Under the pieces are notes generated by a model. That model was given only the letters and a program-made list of their open reading frames with translations. It made no database searches and had not been told where the DNA came from. Both the position numbers and the translations under genes were made by a program. Positions 1 to 7,858 of a DNA stretch of 32,342 nt are shown here, in pieces; positions within the stretch are counted from its first letter, which is position 1; the number at the start of each line of letters is the position of its first letter. The DNA is from JBCBTD01 sp039818825 (GTDB lineage: Bacteria > Pseudomonadota > Alphaproteobacteria > Geminicoccales > Geminicoccaceae), in assembly GCA_039818825.1 (NCBI GenBank), contig JBCBTD010000046.1, positions 1 to 32,342 on the forward strand, written 5' to 3'.

Positions 1-756
1 GCCGCGGTCGTAGCGCGGTCGTCGGCGCGCCAGCAACGCTCGCACCCCGGCCGGATCTAGAGGCTCGTCGGGCCCACGCTCTAGAAGCGCTTCGACCAGG
101 CTCAACAGCGCCCGGCCATCACCATCGGCGAGGCCGACGAGCACGTCGCGCGCCGTGTCGTCGAGCGGCAGCGGACGTCCGAGCCGAGCTTCGGCCCGCT
201 CCAACAGAGCGCCCAACGCCGCGCCATCGAGCGGCTCCAGCACCACGACGTCCAACCGCGAAACCAACGCGCTGGTCAGCGCGAAGGAGGGGTTCTCCGT
301 GGTCGCACCCACCAACGTAATGGTCCCCGCCTCGACTCGCGCCAACAGACCATCCTGTTGGGCGCGGTTGAAGCGATGGATCTCGTCGATGAACAGTACC
401 GGCCTGCCGCCGTTCGCATCGATCCGGTCGGCGGCATCGAACGTCCTCCGCAGGTCGGCGACCCCGGCGGTAACCGCGGAGAGGAAGAGCATCTGGCCGC
501 CGGTGGCGGCGACCAACAGCCGGGCGATAGAGGTCTTACCGCATCCTGGCGGCCCCCAGAGCACCAGGGAGCGTAGTCGCCCCGAACGAACCATCGCGCC
601 GAGCGGCCCCGTCGCGGCCAGGGCCTGCTCCTGGCCCACCACCTCGTCCAGCGAGCTGGGGCGGAGCCGCTCGGCCAAGGGCGCCGCCCGCGATCGCGGC
701 TGGCTCGCCGATGCCACGTCCGGGCCCGGTTGGTCGACGAAGAGATCGCCGGTCAC
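1..756 (-). CDS. rarA: Replication-associated recombination protein RarA (MgsA), N-terminal part, cut by window edge
   Basis: The frame is open from a GTG at 756 to base 1, giving 252 codons with no stop, so the C-terminal part (the family is about 430-450 residues) lies outside the window. Visible AAA+ motifs are Walker A WGPPGCGKTS (about residues 67-76), Walker B LFIDEIHRFN (121-130), and sensor-1 region LVGATTENPSF (148-158). This is the RarA/MgsA/WRNIP1 pattern, and DnaX-type zinc cysteines are absent. The family acts at stalled replication forks and loads or processes single-stranded DNA ends. The GTG start overlaps the stop of the upstream protease gene as GTGA (4 bases), so translation is probably coupled. 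The order rplQ-protease-rarA is common in Alphaproteobacteria. Confidence 0.93.
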   Translation of the reverse strand, partial: MTGDLFVDQPGPDVASASQPRSRAAPLAERLRPSSLDEVVGQEQALAATGPLGAMVRSGRLRSLVLWGPPGCGKTSIARLLVAATGGQMLFLSAVTAGVADLRRTFDAADRIDANGGRPVLFIDEIHRFNRAQQDGLLARVEAGTITLVGATTENPSFALTSALVSRLDVVVLEPLDGAALGALLERAEARLGRPLPLDDTARDVLVGLADGDGRALLSLVEALLERGPDEPLDPAGVRALLARRRPRYDRG

Positions 757-2234
757 GACAGCACCAGCCGGATGCGGCGGCCGCCACGCTCGATCAGCAG
801 GCGTAGCGGTAACGGTCGCGCGGCCAGTACTTCTTCCAAGTCGGCCTGAGTCCGCACCGCGCGACCGTTGGCATCGACGATCACGTCCCCGGGCCTGAGC
901 CGCAACCGCCGCGCCGGGCTGCGTGGCTCCACCCCGAGCACGGCCACTCCCTGCTGGAACGGATCGAAGCCCTGTTCCAACGCGTAGGCGGGCGACAGAT
1001 TGGCGACGGTCAGCCCGGCGAACGGGTGGCCGGTCGGATAGCTCCGCTCCGCCGCCAGCGGCTCCCCTGGCGGTGCATCCGGCCGCAGCTCCAGCCGCAG
1101 CACAGCGCCGTCCCGCCAGAGCTCGAAGGCGACCGAGGCGCCGGGCGACGCCAGCGCCAAACGAAGGTTCAACATGCCGGCGGCATCGACCGCGACACCA
1201 TCGACCGCGAGGATCACGTCACCGACGACGATCCCCGCGCGATCCGCGGCAGCGCCGATGAAAACATCGGCGACGAGCACTCCGCGTGGCCGGCCCAGGC
1301 CGACAGTGTCGGCGAGATCGGCATCGACCGGCTGGACCCGCACGCCGAGCCACGGGCGCGGCCCGGCTGCCTCCCCACCGTCGTTGCCGACGAACGCGCG
1401 GACGTAGTTGGCGGGGATGGCGAAGCCGACGCCGAGGGAACCGCCGCCGCGGGTCAGGATGGCGGTGTTGACGCCGACCAGATCGCCACGCAGATCGACC
1501 AACGCACCACCCGAATTGCCGGGATTGATGGCGGCGTCGGTCTGGATGACCGGGATGTCGAGATCGAGGCCAGGCGTCGAGCGCATCGTCGCCGAGATGA
1601 TTCCGCTCGACACCGATTGGCCGATCCCGAAGGGGTTGCCGATGGCGAGCACGAGGTCACCGACGGCCAAGGCATCGCTATCGGCGAACGCCAATGCGGG
1701 CAACACCGCACCGTCGCTGTCGATCCGCAACAGCGCAAGATCAGCAGCTTGGTCCACCCTCAGCCGCTCGGCCGGGAACTCCCGGCGATCGGCGAGGATC
1801 ACGGTGACCTCGTCAGCCCCTTCGATCACATGGTTGTTGGTCACGACCAACTCGCCGCCACCGACGATGACGCCCGAGCCAAGGCTCATGGACGCGGGGT
1901 CGCCCGTGTCACGTCCTCGGTCGAAGAAGCGGCGGAAGAACGGGTCCGCCAACAGTGGCGACGTAACGTCACGACCCCGCTGCTCGCGGGTGGCAGCGAT
2001 GTTGACGACCGCGGGAGCAGCGCTTCGAACGACCGGGCTGAACGACAGACGCAGCTCTTCAGCATCGGCCGGGAGACGGGCTTCCGGGGCTTCGGCGGGC
2101 GCGGTCGCCGGCAGGATCAGACAGGCGGTTGCGGCGAGCAGCAGAAACGCCTGCGCTCGAGGGTAGCCGGCGCGGAGCCTACGCCGCGTCGGCCAGATCT
2201 TCGGGAAGAGGCCCGCTGTCCTTGCCTTTCGCAT
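753..2234 (-). CDS. DegP/DegQ-type periplasmic serine protease (Do family) with two PDZ domains
   Basis: The protein has 493 residues. A basic N-terminus (1-28) is followed by a hydrophobic segment (about 29-45) and a likely signal peptidase site near APA/EA (residues 45-49), so the mature enzyme should be periplasmic. The trypsin-like catalytic triad is complete: His135 in TNNHVIEGA, Asp165 in AADLALLRI, and Ser241 in NPGNSGGAL. Two PDZ domains follow (about 295-385 and 405-490), as in DegP/DegQ quality-control proteases that degrade misfolded envelope proteins. The only usable start is the ATG at 2234, which lies 56 bases inside rplQ; no in-frame ATG, GTG or TTG occurs between it and the signal segment. 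I cannot tell DegP from DegQ by sequence alone, so no symbol is given. Confidence 0.92.
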   Translation of the reverse strand: MRKARTAGLFPKIWPTRRRLRAGYPRAQAFLLLAATACLILPATAPAEAPEARLPADAEELRLSFSPVVRSAAPAVVNIAATREQRGRDVTSPLLADPFFRRFFDRGRDTGDPASMSLGSGVIVGGGELVVTNNHVIEGADEVTVILADRREFPAERLRVDQAADLALLRIDSDGAVLPALAFADSDALAVGDLVLAIGNPFGIGQSVSSGIISATMRSTPGLDLDIPVIQTDAAINPGNSGGALVDLRGDLVGVNTAILTRGGGSLGVGFAIPANYVRAFVGNDGGEAAGPRPWLGVRVQPVDADLADTVGLGRPRGVLVADVFIGAAADRAGIVVGDVILAVDGVAVDAAGMLNLRLALASPGASVAFELWRDGAVLRLELRPDAPPGEPLAAERSYPTGHPFAGLTVANLSPAYALEQGFDPFQQGVAVLGVEPRSPARRLRLRPGDVIVDANGRAVRTQADLEEVLAARPLPLRLLIERGGRRIRLVLS

Positions 2235-2595
2235 CGACGTCCCGCTCGACCAGCTCGATCACGGCCATTGGCGCGGCGTCGCCGTAGCGAAAACCGGCCT
2301 TCAAGACGCGACAGTAACCGCCCGAGCGCTCCTTGTAACGGGGGCCGAGCACGTCGATCAGCTTCGCGGCGGTCGCCTCTGAGCGCGTGCGCGCGATCAA
2401 CAGCCGCCGTGCGTGGAGGTCGCCGCGCTTGCCGAGCGTGATCAGCTTCTCGACGAGTGGCCGCAGATCCTTCGCCTTGGGCAAGGTGGTCTTGATCTGC
2501 TCGTGCTTGACCAGCGCCTGGGCAAGGTTGGCGAACATGGCAGCGCGATGGCTCGAGCTGCGCGAGAACCGCCGCCCGCGGTTCAGATGCCGCAT
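2179..2595 (-). CDS. rplQ: 50S ribosomal protein L17
   Basis: The 138-residue protein begins MRHLNRGRRFSRSSSHR and carries the L17 core, including RAAMFANLAQALVKHEQI. L17 binds 23S rRNA near the exit side of the large subunit. The ATG is preceded by GGAG eight bases upstream. It is the last ribosomal gene of the alpha block, 57 bases after rpoA. Its final 56 bases also encode, in another frame, the start of the downstream protease. The tail after about residue 120 is short compared with some alphaproteobacterial L17 proteins. Confidence 0.97.
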   Translation of the reverse strand: MRHLNRGRRFSRSSSHRAAMFANLAQALVKHEQIKTTLPKAKDLRPLVEKLITLGKRGDLHARRLLIARTRSEATAAKLIDVLGPRYKERSGGYCRVLKAGFRYGDAAPMAVIELVERDVDAKGKDSGPLPEDLADAA

Positions 2596-2652
2596 GGGTC
2601 AATCTCCACTAGCCGGACGTCGCCGGCGCCAAACGTCTCAGCACGACGTGGC

Positions 2653-3669
2653 TCAGAACGGGTCTTCGACCTTCCGCGCCAAATCTTCGATGTTCTCGGG
2701 TGGCCAGCCGGCCACCTCCATGCCCAGCTGCAAGCCCATGCTGGTCAGCACTTCCTTGATCTCGTTCAAGGACTTCCGGCCGAAATTCGGCGTCCGGAGC
2801 ATTTCGGCCTCGGTCTTCTGCACCAGATCGCCGATGTACACGATGTTGTCGTTCTTCAGGCAGTTGGCCGAGCGGACCGACAACTCCAGCTCGTCGACCT
2901 TGCGCAACAGGTGCGGGTTGAACGGCAGCTCGGGCTTGCGCTCGGCCGAACCCTCCGGCCGCGGCTCGTCGAAGTTGATGAAGAGCTGCAGCTGGTCCTG
3001 CAGGATGCGGGCAGCCAGTGCCACCGCGTCGTCCGGGATGACCGAGCCGTCGGTCACGACGTCCAAGGTCAGCTTGTCGTAGTCGGTCTGCTGGCCGACA
3101 CGGGCGTTGTCGACCTTGTAGGCGACCTTGCGGACCGGGCTGTAGATCGCGTCGATGGCGATCAAGCCGATCGGTGCATCTTCGCTCTTCAAAAGCGTCG
3201 ACGGCACGTAGCCCTTGCCGCTGGTGACGGTCAGTTCCATCGCCAGGGCGCCGCCGCGGTCGACGTGGCAGATCACGTGGTCGGGGTCCATGATCTCGAC
3301 GTCGTGCCCGGCCTCGATCATGCCGGCGGTCACCACGCAAGGCCCGGTCGCCTTCAGATACATGCGCTTCGCGTGATCACCATGGAGGCGGATGCCCAGC
3401 GCCTTGAGGTTGAGCACGATGTCGGTCACGTCCTCGCGCACACCCTGCACCGACGAAAACTCGTGGAGGACCCCCTCGATCTGAACCGCGGTGATCGCCG
3501 AGCCCTGGAGCGCCGACAGCAAAATCCGGCGCAGGCTGTTGCCGAGCGTCACCCCGAAGCCGCGCTCCAAGGGCTCGACGACGACCCGCGCCTCGCGGTC
3601 CGGGCGACGGCCCGGCTGCACGTCGAGCTTCTGGGGCTTGATCAGTTCCTGCCAGTTCTTTTGAAGCAA
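2653..3669 (-). CDS. rpoA: DNA-directed RNA polymerase subunit alpha, TTG start
   Basis: The protein has 338 residues, the usual alphaproteobacterial length. The N-terminal domain (about 1-235) contains the dimerisation region around ERGFGVTLGNSLRRILLSAL. The C-terminal domain (about 255-330) contains ELELSVRSANCLKNDNI, which holds the conserved arginine for UP-element contact, and NFGRKSLNEIKEVL. I place the start at the TTG at 3669, reading (M)LQKNWQELIKP. This matches the family N-terminus (MIQKNWQELIKP-like), and AGAGG lies six bases upstream. Longer in-frame starts would overlap rpsK and have no family support. The gene sits 58 bases after rpsK. Confidence 0.96.
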   Translation of the reverse strand: MLQKNWQELIKPQKLDVQPGRRPDREARVVVEPLERGFGVTLGNSLRRILLSALQGSAITAVQIEGVLHEFSSVQGVREDVTDIVLNLKALGIRLHGDHAKRMYLKATGPCVVTAGMIEAGHDVEIMDPDHVICHVDRGGALAMELTVTSGKGYVPSTLLKSEDAPIGLIAIDAIYSPVRKVAYKVDNARVGQQTDYDKLTLDVVTDGSVIPDDAVALAARILQDQLQLFINFDEPRPEGSAERKPELPFNPHLLRKVDELELSVRSANCLKNDNIVYIGDLVQKTEAEMLRTPNFGRKSLNEIKEVLTSMGLQLGMEVAGWPPENIEDLARKVEDPF

Positions 3670-3727
3670 AGGTCGACCTCTTGCTGCGAACGGTGTGACC
3701 GGGCGCCGGCGTTGCGGCGCTCGCGGA

Positions 3728-4120
3728 TCAGACCCGGCGGCGCTTGCGCGGCCGGCAACCGTTGTGGGGGATCGGCGTGACGTCTTTGATCGAGCTGATC
3801 TGGAAGCCCACCGCCTGCAACGCACGAAGCGCCGATTCGCGGCCGGAGCCAGGGCCTTTGACGTTGACCTCCAACGTCTGCATGCCGTGCTCCATCGCCT
3901 TCTTGCCGGCGATCTCCGCCGCCATCTGCGCGGCGAACGGCGTCGACTTGCGTGAGCCCTTGAAGCCCTGCGCGCCGGCCGACGACCAGGCGATGGCGTT
4001 GCCCTGGGCGTCGGTGATGGTGATCATCGTGTTGTTGAACGTCGCCAGCACGTGGGCGACACCCGACGTGATGTTCTTGCGCTCGCGGCGCCGCAGCCGC
4101 GATTGGTCCGCTTTGGCCAT
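3728..4120 (-). CDS. rpsK: 30S ribosomal protein S11
   Basis: The protein has 130 residues. The family core is visible in GVAHVLATFNNTMITITDAQGN and the invariant C-terminus PHNGCRPRKRRRV. S11 sits on the platform of the small subunit and helps form the mRNA exit and Shine-Dalgarno cleft. It lies six bases after rpsM in the alpha block, which is consistent with co-expression with rpsM, rpoA and rplQ. Confidence 0.98.
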   Translation of the reverse strand: MAKADQSRLRRRERKNITSGVAHVLATFNNTMITITDAQGNAIAWSSAGAQGFKGSRKSTPFAAQMAAEIAGKKAMEHGMQTLEVNVKGPGSGRESALRALQAVGFQISSIKDVTPIPHNGCRPRKRRRV

Positions 4121-4126
4121 GAGATC

Positions 4127-4504
4127 CTACTTCGTCGCTTTCTTCTTGCCGGGAATGGCCTTGGCCGGTCCCTTCCGCGTCCGCGCGTTGGTGTGGGTCC
4201 GCTGACCGCGCACGGGCAGACCCTTGCGGTGCCGCAACCCGCGGTAGCAACCGAGATCCATCAGCCGCTTGATGTTCATCGCCACCTCACGGCGAAGGTC
4301 ACCCTCCACCTTGACGTCTTGATCGATCTTCTCACGGATCTGCAGAAGCTCGGCGTCGGTCAGCGAGTTCACCCGACGCTCCCAGGGGATGCTGAGGTCG
4401 GCGAGCATTCGCGACGCTGTCACGCGACCGATACCGAAGATGTACGTCAAGCCGATCCCGACGGGCTTGTCGCTCGGGATGTTGACACCCGCGATGCGCG
4501 CCAC
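4127..4504 (-). CDS. rpsM: 30S ribosomal protein S13, GTG start
   Basis: The protein has 125 residues, starting (M)ARIAGVNIPSDKPVGIGL. It contains TYIFGIGRVTA and a basic C-terminal tail, including GQRTHTNARTRKGPAKAIPG, that reaches toward the P-site tRNA. The GTG at 4504 is chosen because the family begins MARIAGVNIP and a strong ribosome site (GGAGAGG) lies a few bases upstream. A longer open frame would run through the promoter-like and hairpin region described separately. It is the first gene of the alpha block and is separated from adk by 120 bases. Confidence 0.97.
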   Translation of the reverse strand: MARIAGVNIPSDKPVGIGLTYIFGIGRVTASRMLADLSIPWERRVNSLTDAELLQIREKIDQDVKVEGDLRREVAMNIKRLMDLGCYRGLRHRKGLPVRGQRTHTNARTRKGPAKAIPGKKKATK

Positions 4505-4519
4505 CGCAACCTCTCCTCG

Positions 4520-4552
4520 AAAAAACGGGAGGCGGAAGCTGCTGCTCCCGCC
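4520..4552 (-). terminator. Terminator-like hairpin with U-tract in the rpsM leader (possible attenuator)
   Basis: Read on the minus strand, GGCGGGAG (4545-4552) can pair with CTTCCGCC (4531-4538) around the loop CAGCAG. Alternatively, CGGGAG (4545-4550) can pair with CTCCCG (4526-4531). The second form is followed directly by six T residues (4520-4525), the shape of an intrinsic terminator. The rpsM ribosome site begins immediately after the T-run. Two mutually exclusive stems ahead of a U-tract suggest attenuation or termination at this point; that is inference. Confidence 0.5.
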
Positions 4553-4562
4553 AAGCCCGCGC

Positions 4563-4590
4563 AATTTAAAGATCGCCGGCCACCTGTCAA
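4563..4590 (-). promoter_or_regulatory. Candidate sigma-70-type promoter upstream of rpsM
   Basis: On the minus strand, a perfect -35 TTGACA (4585-4590) is followed after 16 bases by TAAATT (4563-4568), which matches four of six -10 positions. The A/T-rich patch stands out in a GC-rich gap of 120 bases between adk and rpsM. Transcription would start near 4555 and run into the terminator-like hairpin before rpsM. This would give the alpha block (rpsM-rpsK-rpoA-rplQ) its own regulated promoter. Confidence 0.55.
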
Positions 4591-4624
4591 CGGTCGAAGA
4601 CCGCGCAATCAAGCGCCGGCGGCG

Positions 4625-5191
4625 TCAGGCCAAAGCGTCGCGAATCGACGCCGTCACCGTGTCGACTGGCTGGTTCCCATCGATCACCCGAAGGTGCCCC
4701 GACTGGTCGTAGTACGGCAGCACCGGCGCCGTCTGCTCGTGGTAGATGGCGAGGCGCTGCTTCAACGTCTCGGGATTGTCGTCGGCTCTGGCGCCGCCGG
4801 TCTCGGCAGCGCGCTTCTCGATCCGCCCGACCAGGATGTCGTCTGGCACCCGGATCTCCAGGACGACGTCGATCTGCTTGGTCTTCGACTCGAGCATCCG
4901 GTCCAGCGCTTGCGCTTGCGGCAACGTGCGGGGGAAGCCGTCGAGTATGAAGCCCTTCGCGCAATCCGCCTCTTCGATCCGGTCGGCCACGACGTTGGTG
5001 ATCAGCTCGTCGGAAACGAGCTTCCCGGCATCCATGACGCTCTTCGCCTGCAAGCCGACGTCGGTGCCGGCGGCGACCGCTGCCCGCAGCATGTCGCCGG
5101 TCGACAAATGAGCCAATCCGTAGTCGCGCTTCAACAAGTCGGCTTGCGTGCCCTTTCCCGCCCCTGGCGGTCCAAACAAGATGATGTTCAC
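4625..5191 (-). CDS. adk: Adenylate kinase, short-LID form
   Basis: The protein has 188 residues and catalyses ATP + AMP to 2 ADP in the cytosol. The P-loop GPPGAGKGTQ spans residues 7-16. The AMP-binding region includes STGDMLRAAV (30-39), and DGFPRTLPQAQ (84-94) carries the conserved arginine R88. The LID region (about 123-140) is short and has no four-cysteine zinc site, so this is the short variant rather than the roughly 214-residue E. coli type. The start overlaps the secY stop by four bases (ATGA). Confidence 0.97.
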   Translation of the reverse strand: MNIILFGPPGAGKGTQADLLKRDYGLAHLSTGDMLRAAVAAGTDVGLQAKSVMDAGKLVSDELITNVVADRIEEADCAKGFILDGFPRTLPQAQALDRMLESKTKQIDVVLEIRVPDDILVGRIEKRAAETGGARADDNPETLKQRLAIYHEQTAPVLPYYDQSGHLRVIDGNQPVDTVTASIRDALA

Positions 5192-6531
5192 GACCGGCGC
5201 CCCCGCAACTTCGCTTTTTTGATCAAACCTTCGTATTGGTGGGCGATCAGATGCGACTGGATCTGCGCCACCGTATCCATCGTCACCGAGACGACGATGA
5301 GCACACTGGTCCCGCCGAAGTAGAACGGCACCGCATATTGCGAGATCAGGATCTCCGGCAGCAAACAGACGGCCGCGAGATACGCGGCACCCACCGTCGT
5401 CAACCGGGTCAGAACGTAGTCCAGATACTCGGCGGTGCGCGGGCCCGGCCGGTAACCAGGGATGAAGCCACCGTGTTTCTTGAGGTTGTCGGCCGTCTCC
5501 TCGGGGTTGAAGACGATCGACGTATAGAAGAACGTGAAGAACACGATCAGGCCGAGATACAGCAGCAGGAACAAGGGCGCGCCGCGGCCGAGCAGCGCGC
5601 TGACGCCGGCCATCCAGTCCGGACCTGTGCCGCCGGAGAACGACAGCAGAGTGGCCGGCATCAACAGCAACGAACTAGCGAAGATCGGTGGGATCACGCC
5701 GGCGCTGTTGAGCTTCAGCGGCAGGTGCGAGCTTTCGCCGCCGAACACCCGGTTGCCCCGCTGCTGCTTCGGGTACTGGACGAGAATCCGCCGCTGCGCT
5801 CGCTCCATGAAGACCACGAAGGTGATGACGCCGACGAGCATCGCGATCAGAAAAATGATGAACAGCGGCGACAACGCACCGGTGCGCCCGAGCTCCAGGG
5901 TGCTCACCAGCGCCGCTGGCAGGGTAGCGATGATTCCGGTGAAGATGATCAGCGAGATGCCGTTCCCGATCCCCCGCGCGGTGATCTGCTCCCCCAGCCA
6001 CATCAAGAACAGCGTGCCGCCGACGATCGTGATGACCGTCGTCGCCCGGAAGAAGAGCCCGGGGTCACCGACCGCAGGCCCGCTCGGCCCGCTCATCGCC
6101 TCCAGCCCGATGGCGAGGCCGTAGGCCTGAACCGTTGCGAGCGCGACCGTAAGGTAACGAGTGTACTGGTTGATCGTTCGCCGCCCGGACTCGCCCTCCT
6201 TCTTCAGCGCTTCCAGGGTCGGCGAAACCGCGGTCATCAACTGCATGATGATCGCGGCCGAGATGTAAGGCAGGATGCCGAGCGCGAAGATCGACATCCG
6301 CTCCAAGGCACCGCCGGCGAACATGTTGAACATGCCCATGATGCCGCCGGCCTGCTGACGGAACACCTCGGCCATGACCTCGGGATCGATGCCGGGCAAC
6401 GGCACGAACGTGCCGAGGCGGAAGACGACCAAGGCGCCGAGCGCGAACAGGATCCGATGCTTGAGTTCGGTGGCGCGCGCGAACGCTCGCCAGTTGATGC
6501 TCCCTGCCAGCTGATCCGCTACCGACGCCAT
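5188..6531 (-). CDS. secY: Protein translocase subunit SecY
   Basis: The protein has 447 residues with about ten hydrophobic membrane segments. It forms the inner-membrane protein-conducting channel with SecE and SecG. Family signatures include FVPLPGIDPEV near the N-terminus, GLFNMFAGGA-like GMFNMFAGGALERMSIFALG in the plug region, and NPEETADNLKKHGGFIPGYRPG in the late cytoplasmic loop. GGAG lies six bases before the ATG. It follows rplO by 47 bases and overlaps adk by four. Its partner gene secE lies in the same window near 31800. Confidence 0.98.
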   Translation of the reverse strand: MASVADQLAGSINWRAFARATELKHRILFALGALVVFRLGTFVPLPGIDPEVMAEVFRQQAGGIMGMFNMFAGGALERMSIFALGILPYISAAIIMQLMTAVSPTLEALKKEGESGRRTINQYTRYLTVALATVQAYGLAIGLEAMSGPSGPAVGDPGLFFRATTVITIVGGTLFLMWLGEQITARGIGNGISLIIFTGIIATLPAALVSTLELGRTGALSPLFIIFLIAMLVGVITFVVFMERAQRRILVQYPKQQRGNRVFGGESSHLPLKLNSAGVIPPIFASSLLLMPATLLSFSGGTGPDWMAGVSALLGRGAPLFLLLYLGLIVFFTFFYTSIVFNPEETADNLKKHGGFIPGYRPGPRTAEYLDYVLTRLTTVGAAYLAAVCLLPEILISQYAVPFYFGGTSVLIVVSVTMDTVAQIQSHLIAHQYEGLIKKAKLRGRRS

Positions 6532-6578
6532 CTATCGCTCCGTGGTTGGACGGCCCGACGCGCGCACGCGGTCGATCG

Positions 6579-7076
6579 TCACTCCGTCGCCGTCGTCGCA
6601 GCCTCGGCTGTCGGGGGCGGCGCCAAGAGGGTCACCGTACCACCCGCCGCCTCGACCGCTGCCACTGCTTTCGGCGACGCGGCGTTGACCTCGAGGCTGA
6701 CCGCGGCGGACAGCGCCCCTCGCGCCAACAGCTTGACCGGATCCTTGGCATTGCGAACGACGCCGGCGGCGACCAACGCTTCGGCGTCGATCGGCGCGCC
6801 GCCGAGCTTGCCACTCTCGACCGCCTGCTGCAGGCGGTCCAGATTGACCAACTGATAGAACGTGCGGAACGGGTGGTTCTTGAAGCCTCGCTTCGGCAGC
6901 CGCCGATAGATCGGCATCTGACCGCCTTCGAAGATCGTCCGGCCCTTGCCCGAACGCGACTTCTGACCCTTGTGACCGCTGCCCGCCGTCTTGCCCAATC
7001 CGGAACCGATGCCGCGGCCGACGCGCTTTCGCGCCTTGCGGGCGCCGGGGTTGTCCCGGAGTTCGTTCAAGCGCAT
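6579..7076 (-). CDS. rplO: 50S ribosomal protein L15
   Basis: The protein has 165 residues, starting MRLNELRDNPGARKARKRVGR. The glycine/lysine-rich rRNA-binding arm (GIGSGLGKTAGSGHKGQKSR) and the PIYRRLPKRGF motif are typical of L15. A good GGAGG sits nine bases before the ATG at 7076, which decides this start over the upstream one at 7106. The C-terminus carries an alanine/threonine-rich extension after about residue 150. It lies four bases after rpmD. Confidence 0.97.
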   Translation of the reverse strand: MRLNELRDNPGARKARKRVGRGIGSGLGKTAGSGHKGQKSRSGKGRTIFEGGQMPIYRRLPKRGFKNHPFRTFYQLVNLDRLQQAVESGKLGGAPIDAEALVAAGVVRNAKDPVKLLARGALSAAVSLEVNAASPKAVAAVEAAGGTVTLLAPPPTAEAATTATE

Positions 7077-7080
7077 CCGA

Positions 7081-7281
7081 TCAATCCTCCGCGCCGTCGA
7101 GCTCAACGACCTCGACCAAGTGATGCACGACGGCGATCCGGCCGCGCACTTCCGGGGTGTCGCGCCACACCTTGCTGCGGTGCAGCTTGTTCAATCCGAG
7201 CCCAACGAGCGTCTGCCGTTGCACCGCGAGGCGGCCGATCGGGCTGCCGGTCTGGGTGATCCGAAGTCGCTTCTCGCTCAT
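7081..7281 (-). CDS. rpmD: 50S ribosomal protein L30
   Basis: The 66-residue call begins MSEKRLRITQTGSPIGR and contains the family pattern TLVGLGLNKLHRSKVWRDTPEVRG. It extends a few residues past the usual 59-61. An alternative ATG at 7293 overlaps the rpsE stop as ATGA and would add four residues (MMAA). I prefer 7281 because homologues begin close to the ITQ(T/I)GSPI segment, but coupling favours 7293. Presence of L30 is normal for this phylum. Confidence 0.92.
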   Translation of the reverse strand: MSEKRLRITQTGSPIGRLAVQRQTLVGLGLNKLHRSKVWRDTPEVRGRIAVVHHLVEVVELDGAED

Positions 7282-7289
7282 GGCCGCCA

Positions 7290-7844
7290 TCACTCTGCCG
7301 CCGCCTCGGTCGGCGCCTCGCGCCGCCTGGTCAGATCAGCCACCTTCTTGCCGCGCTTCGCCGCCACCGCCTTGGGCGAGCTGACGTCGCGCAACGCCTC
7401 GAACGTCGCCTTGATCATGTTGTGCGGATTGGACGTGCCGATGGACTTCGCCACGACGTCCTGCACGCCGAGCGCCTCCAAGACCGCACGCATCGGCCCG
7501 CCGGCGATCACGCCGGTACCCGGCGGTGCACTGCGCATCACGATCCGACCGGCCCCGTAATGTCCAAGCACGTCGTGGTGCAAGGTGCGGCCCTGCATCA
7601 ACGGCACGCGGATCATCGAACGCTTCGCCTGCTCGGTCGCCTTGCGCACTGCTTCCGGCACCTCGCGCGCCTTGCCCATGCCGTAGCCCACACGGCCACG
7701 GCCATCACCGACGACGACCAGCGCCGAGAAGCCAAACCGGCGACCACCCTTCACCACTTTGGCGACACGGTTGATGCCAACGAGCTTGTCGATCAGGTCG
7801 TCGCCACCGCGGTCGCCTCGGTCGTCGGACCGTCCTCTTGCCAT
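7290..7844 (-). CDS. rpsE: 30S ribosomal protein S5
   Basis: The protein has 184 residues. The dsRNA-binding-like N-terminal domain includes VAKVVKGGRRFGFSALVVVGD, and VGYGMGKAREVPEAVRKA follows. The C-terminal domain contains PPGTGVIAGGPMRAVLEALGV and SIGTSNPHNMIKATFEAL. S5 contributes to mRNA entry and decoding accuracy. The N-terminus has an acidic/basic stretch (RGRSDDRGDRGGDD) seen in alphaproteobacterial S5. The stop overlaps the alternative upstream rpmD start. Confidence 0.98.
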   Translation of the reverse strand: MARGRSDDRGDRGGDDLIDKLVGINRVAKVVKGGRRFGFSALVVVGDGRGRVGYGMGKAREVPEAVRKATEQAKRSMIRVPLMQGRTLHHDVLGHYGAGRIVMRSAPPGTGVIAGGPMRAVLEALGVQDVVAKSIGTSNPHNMIKATFEALRDVSSPKAVAAKRGKKVADLTRRREAPTEAAAE

Positions 7845-7858
7845 CGTCCTCTCCGATC

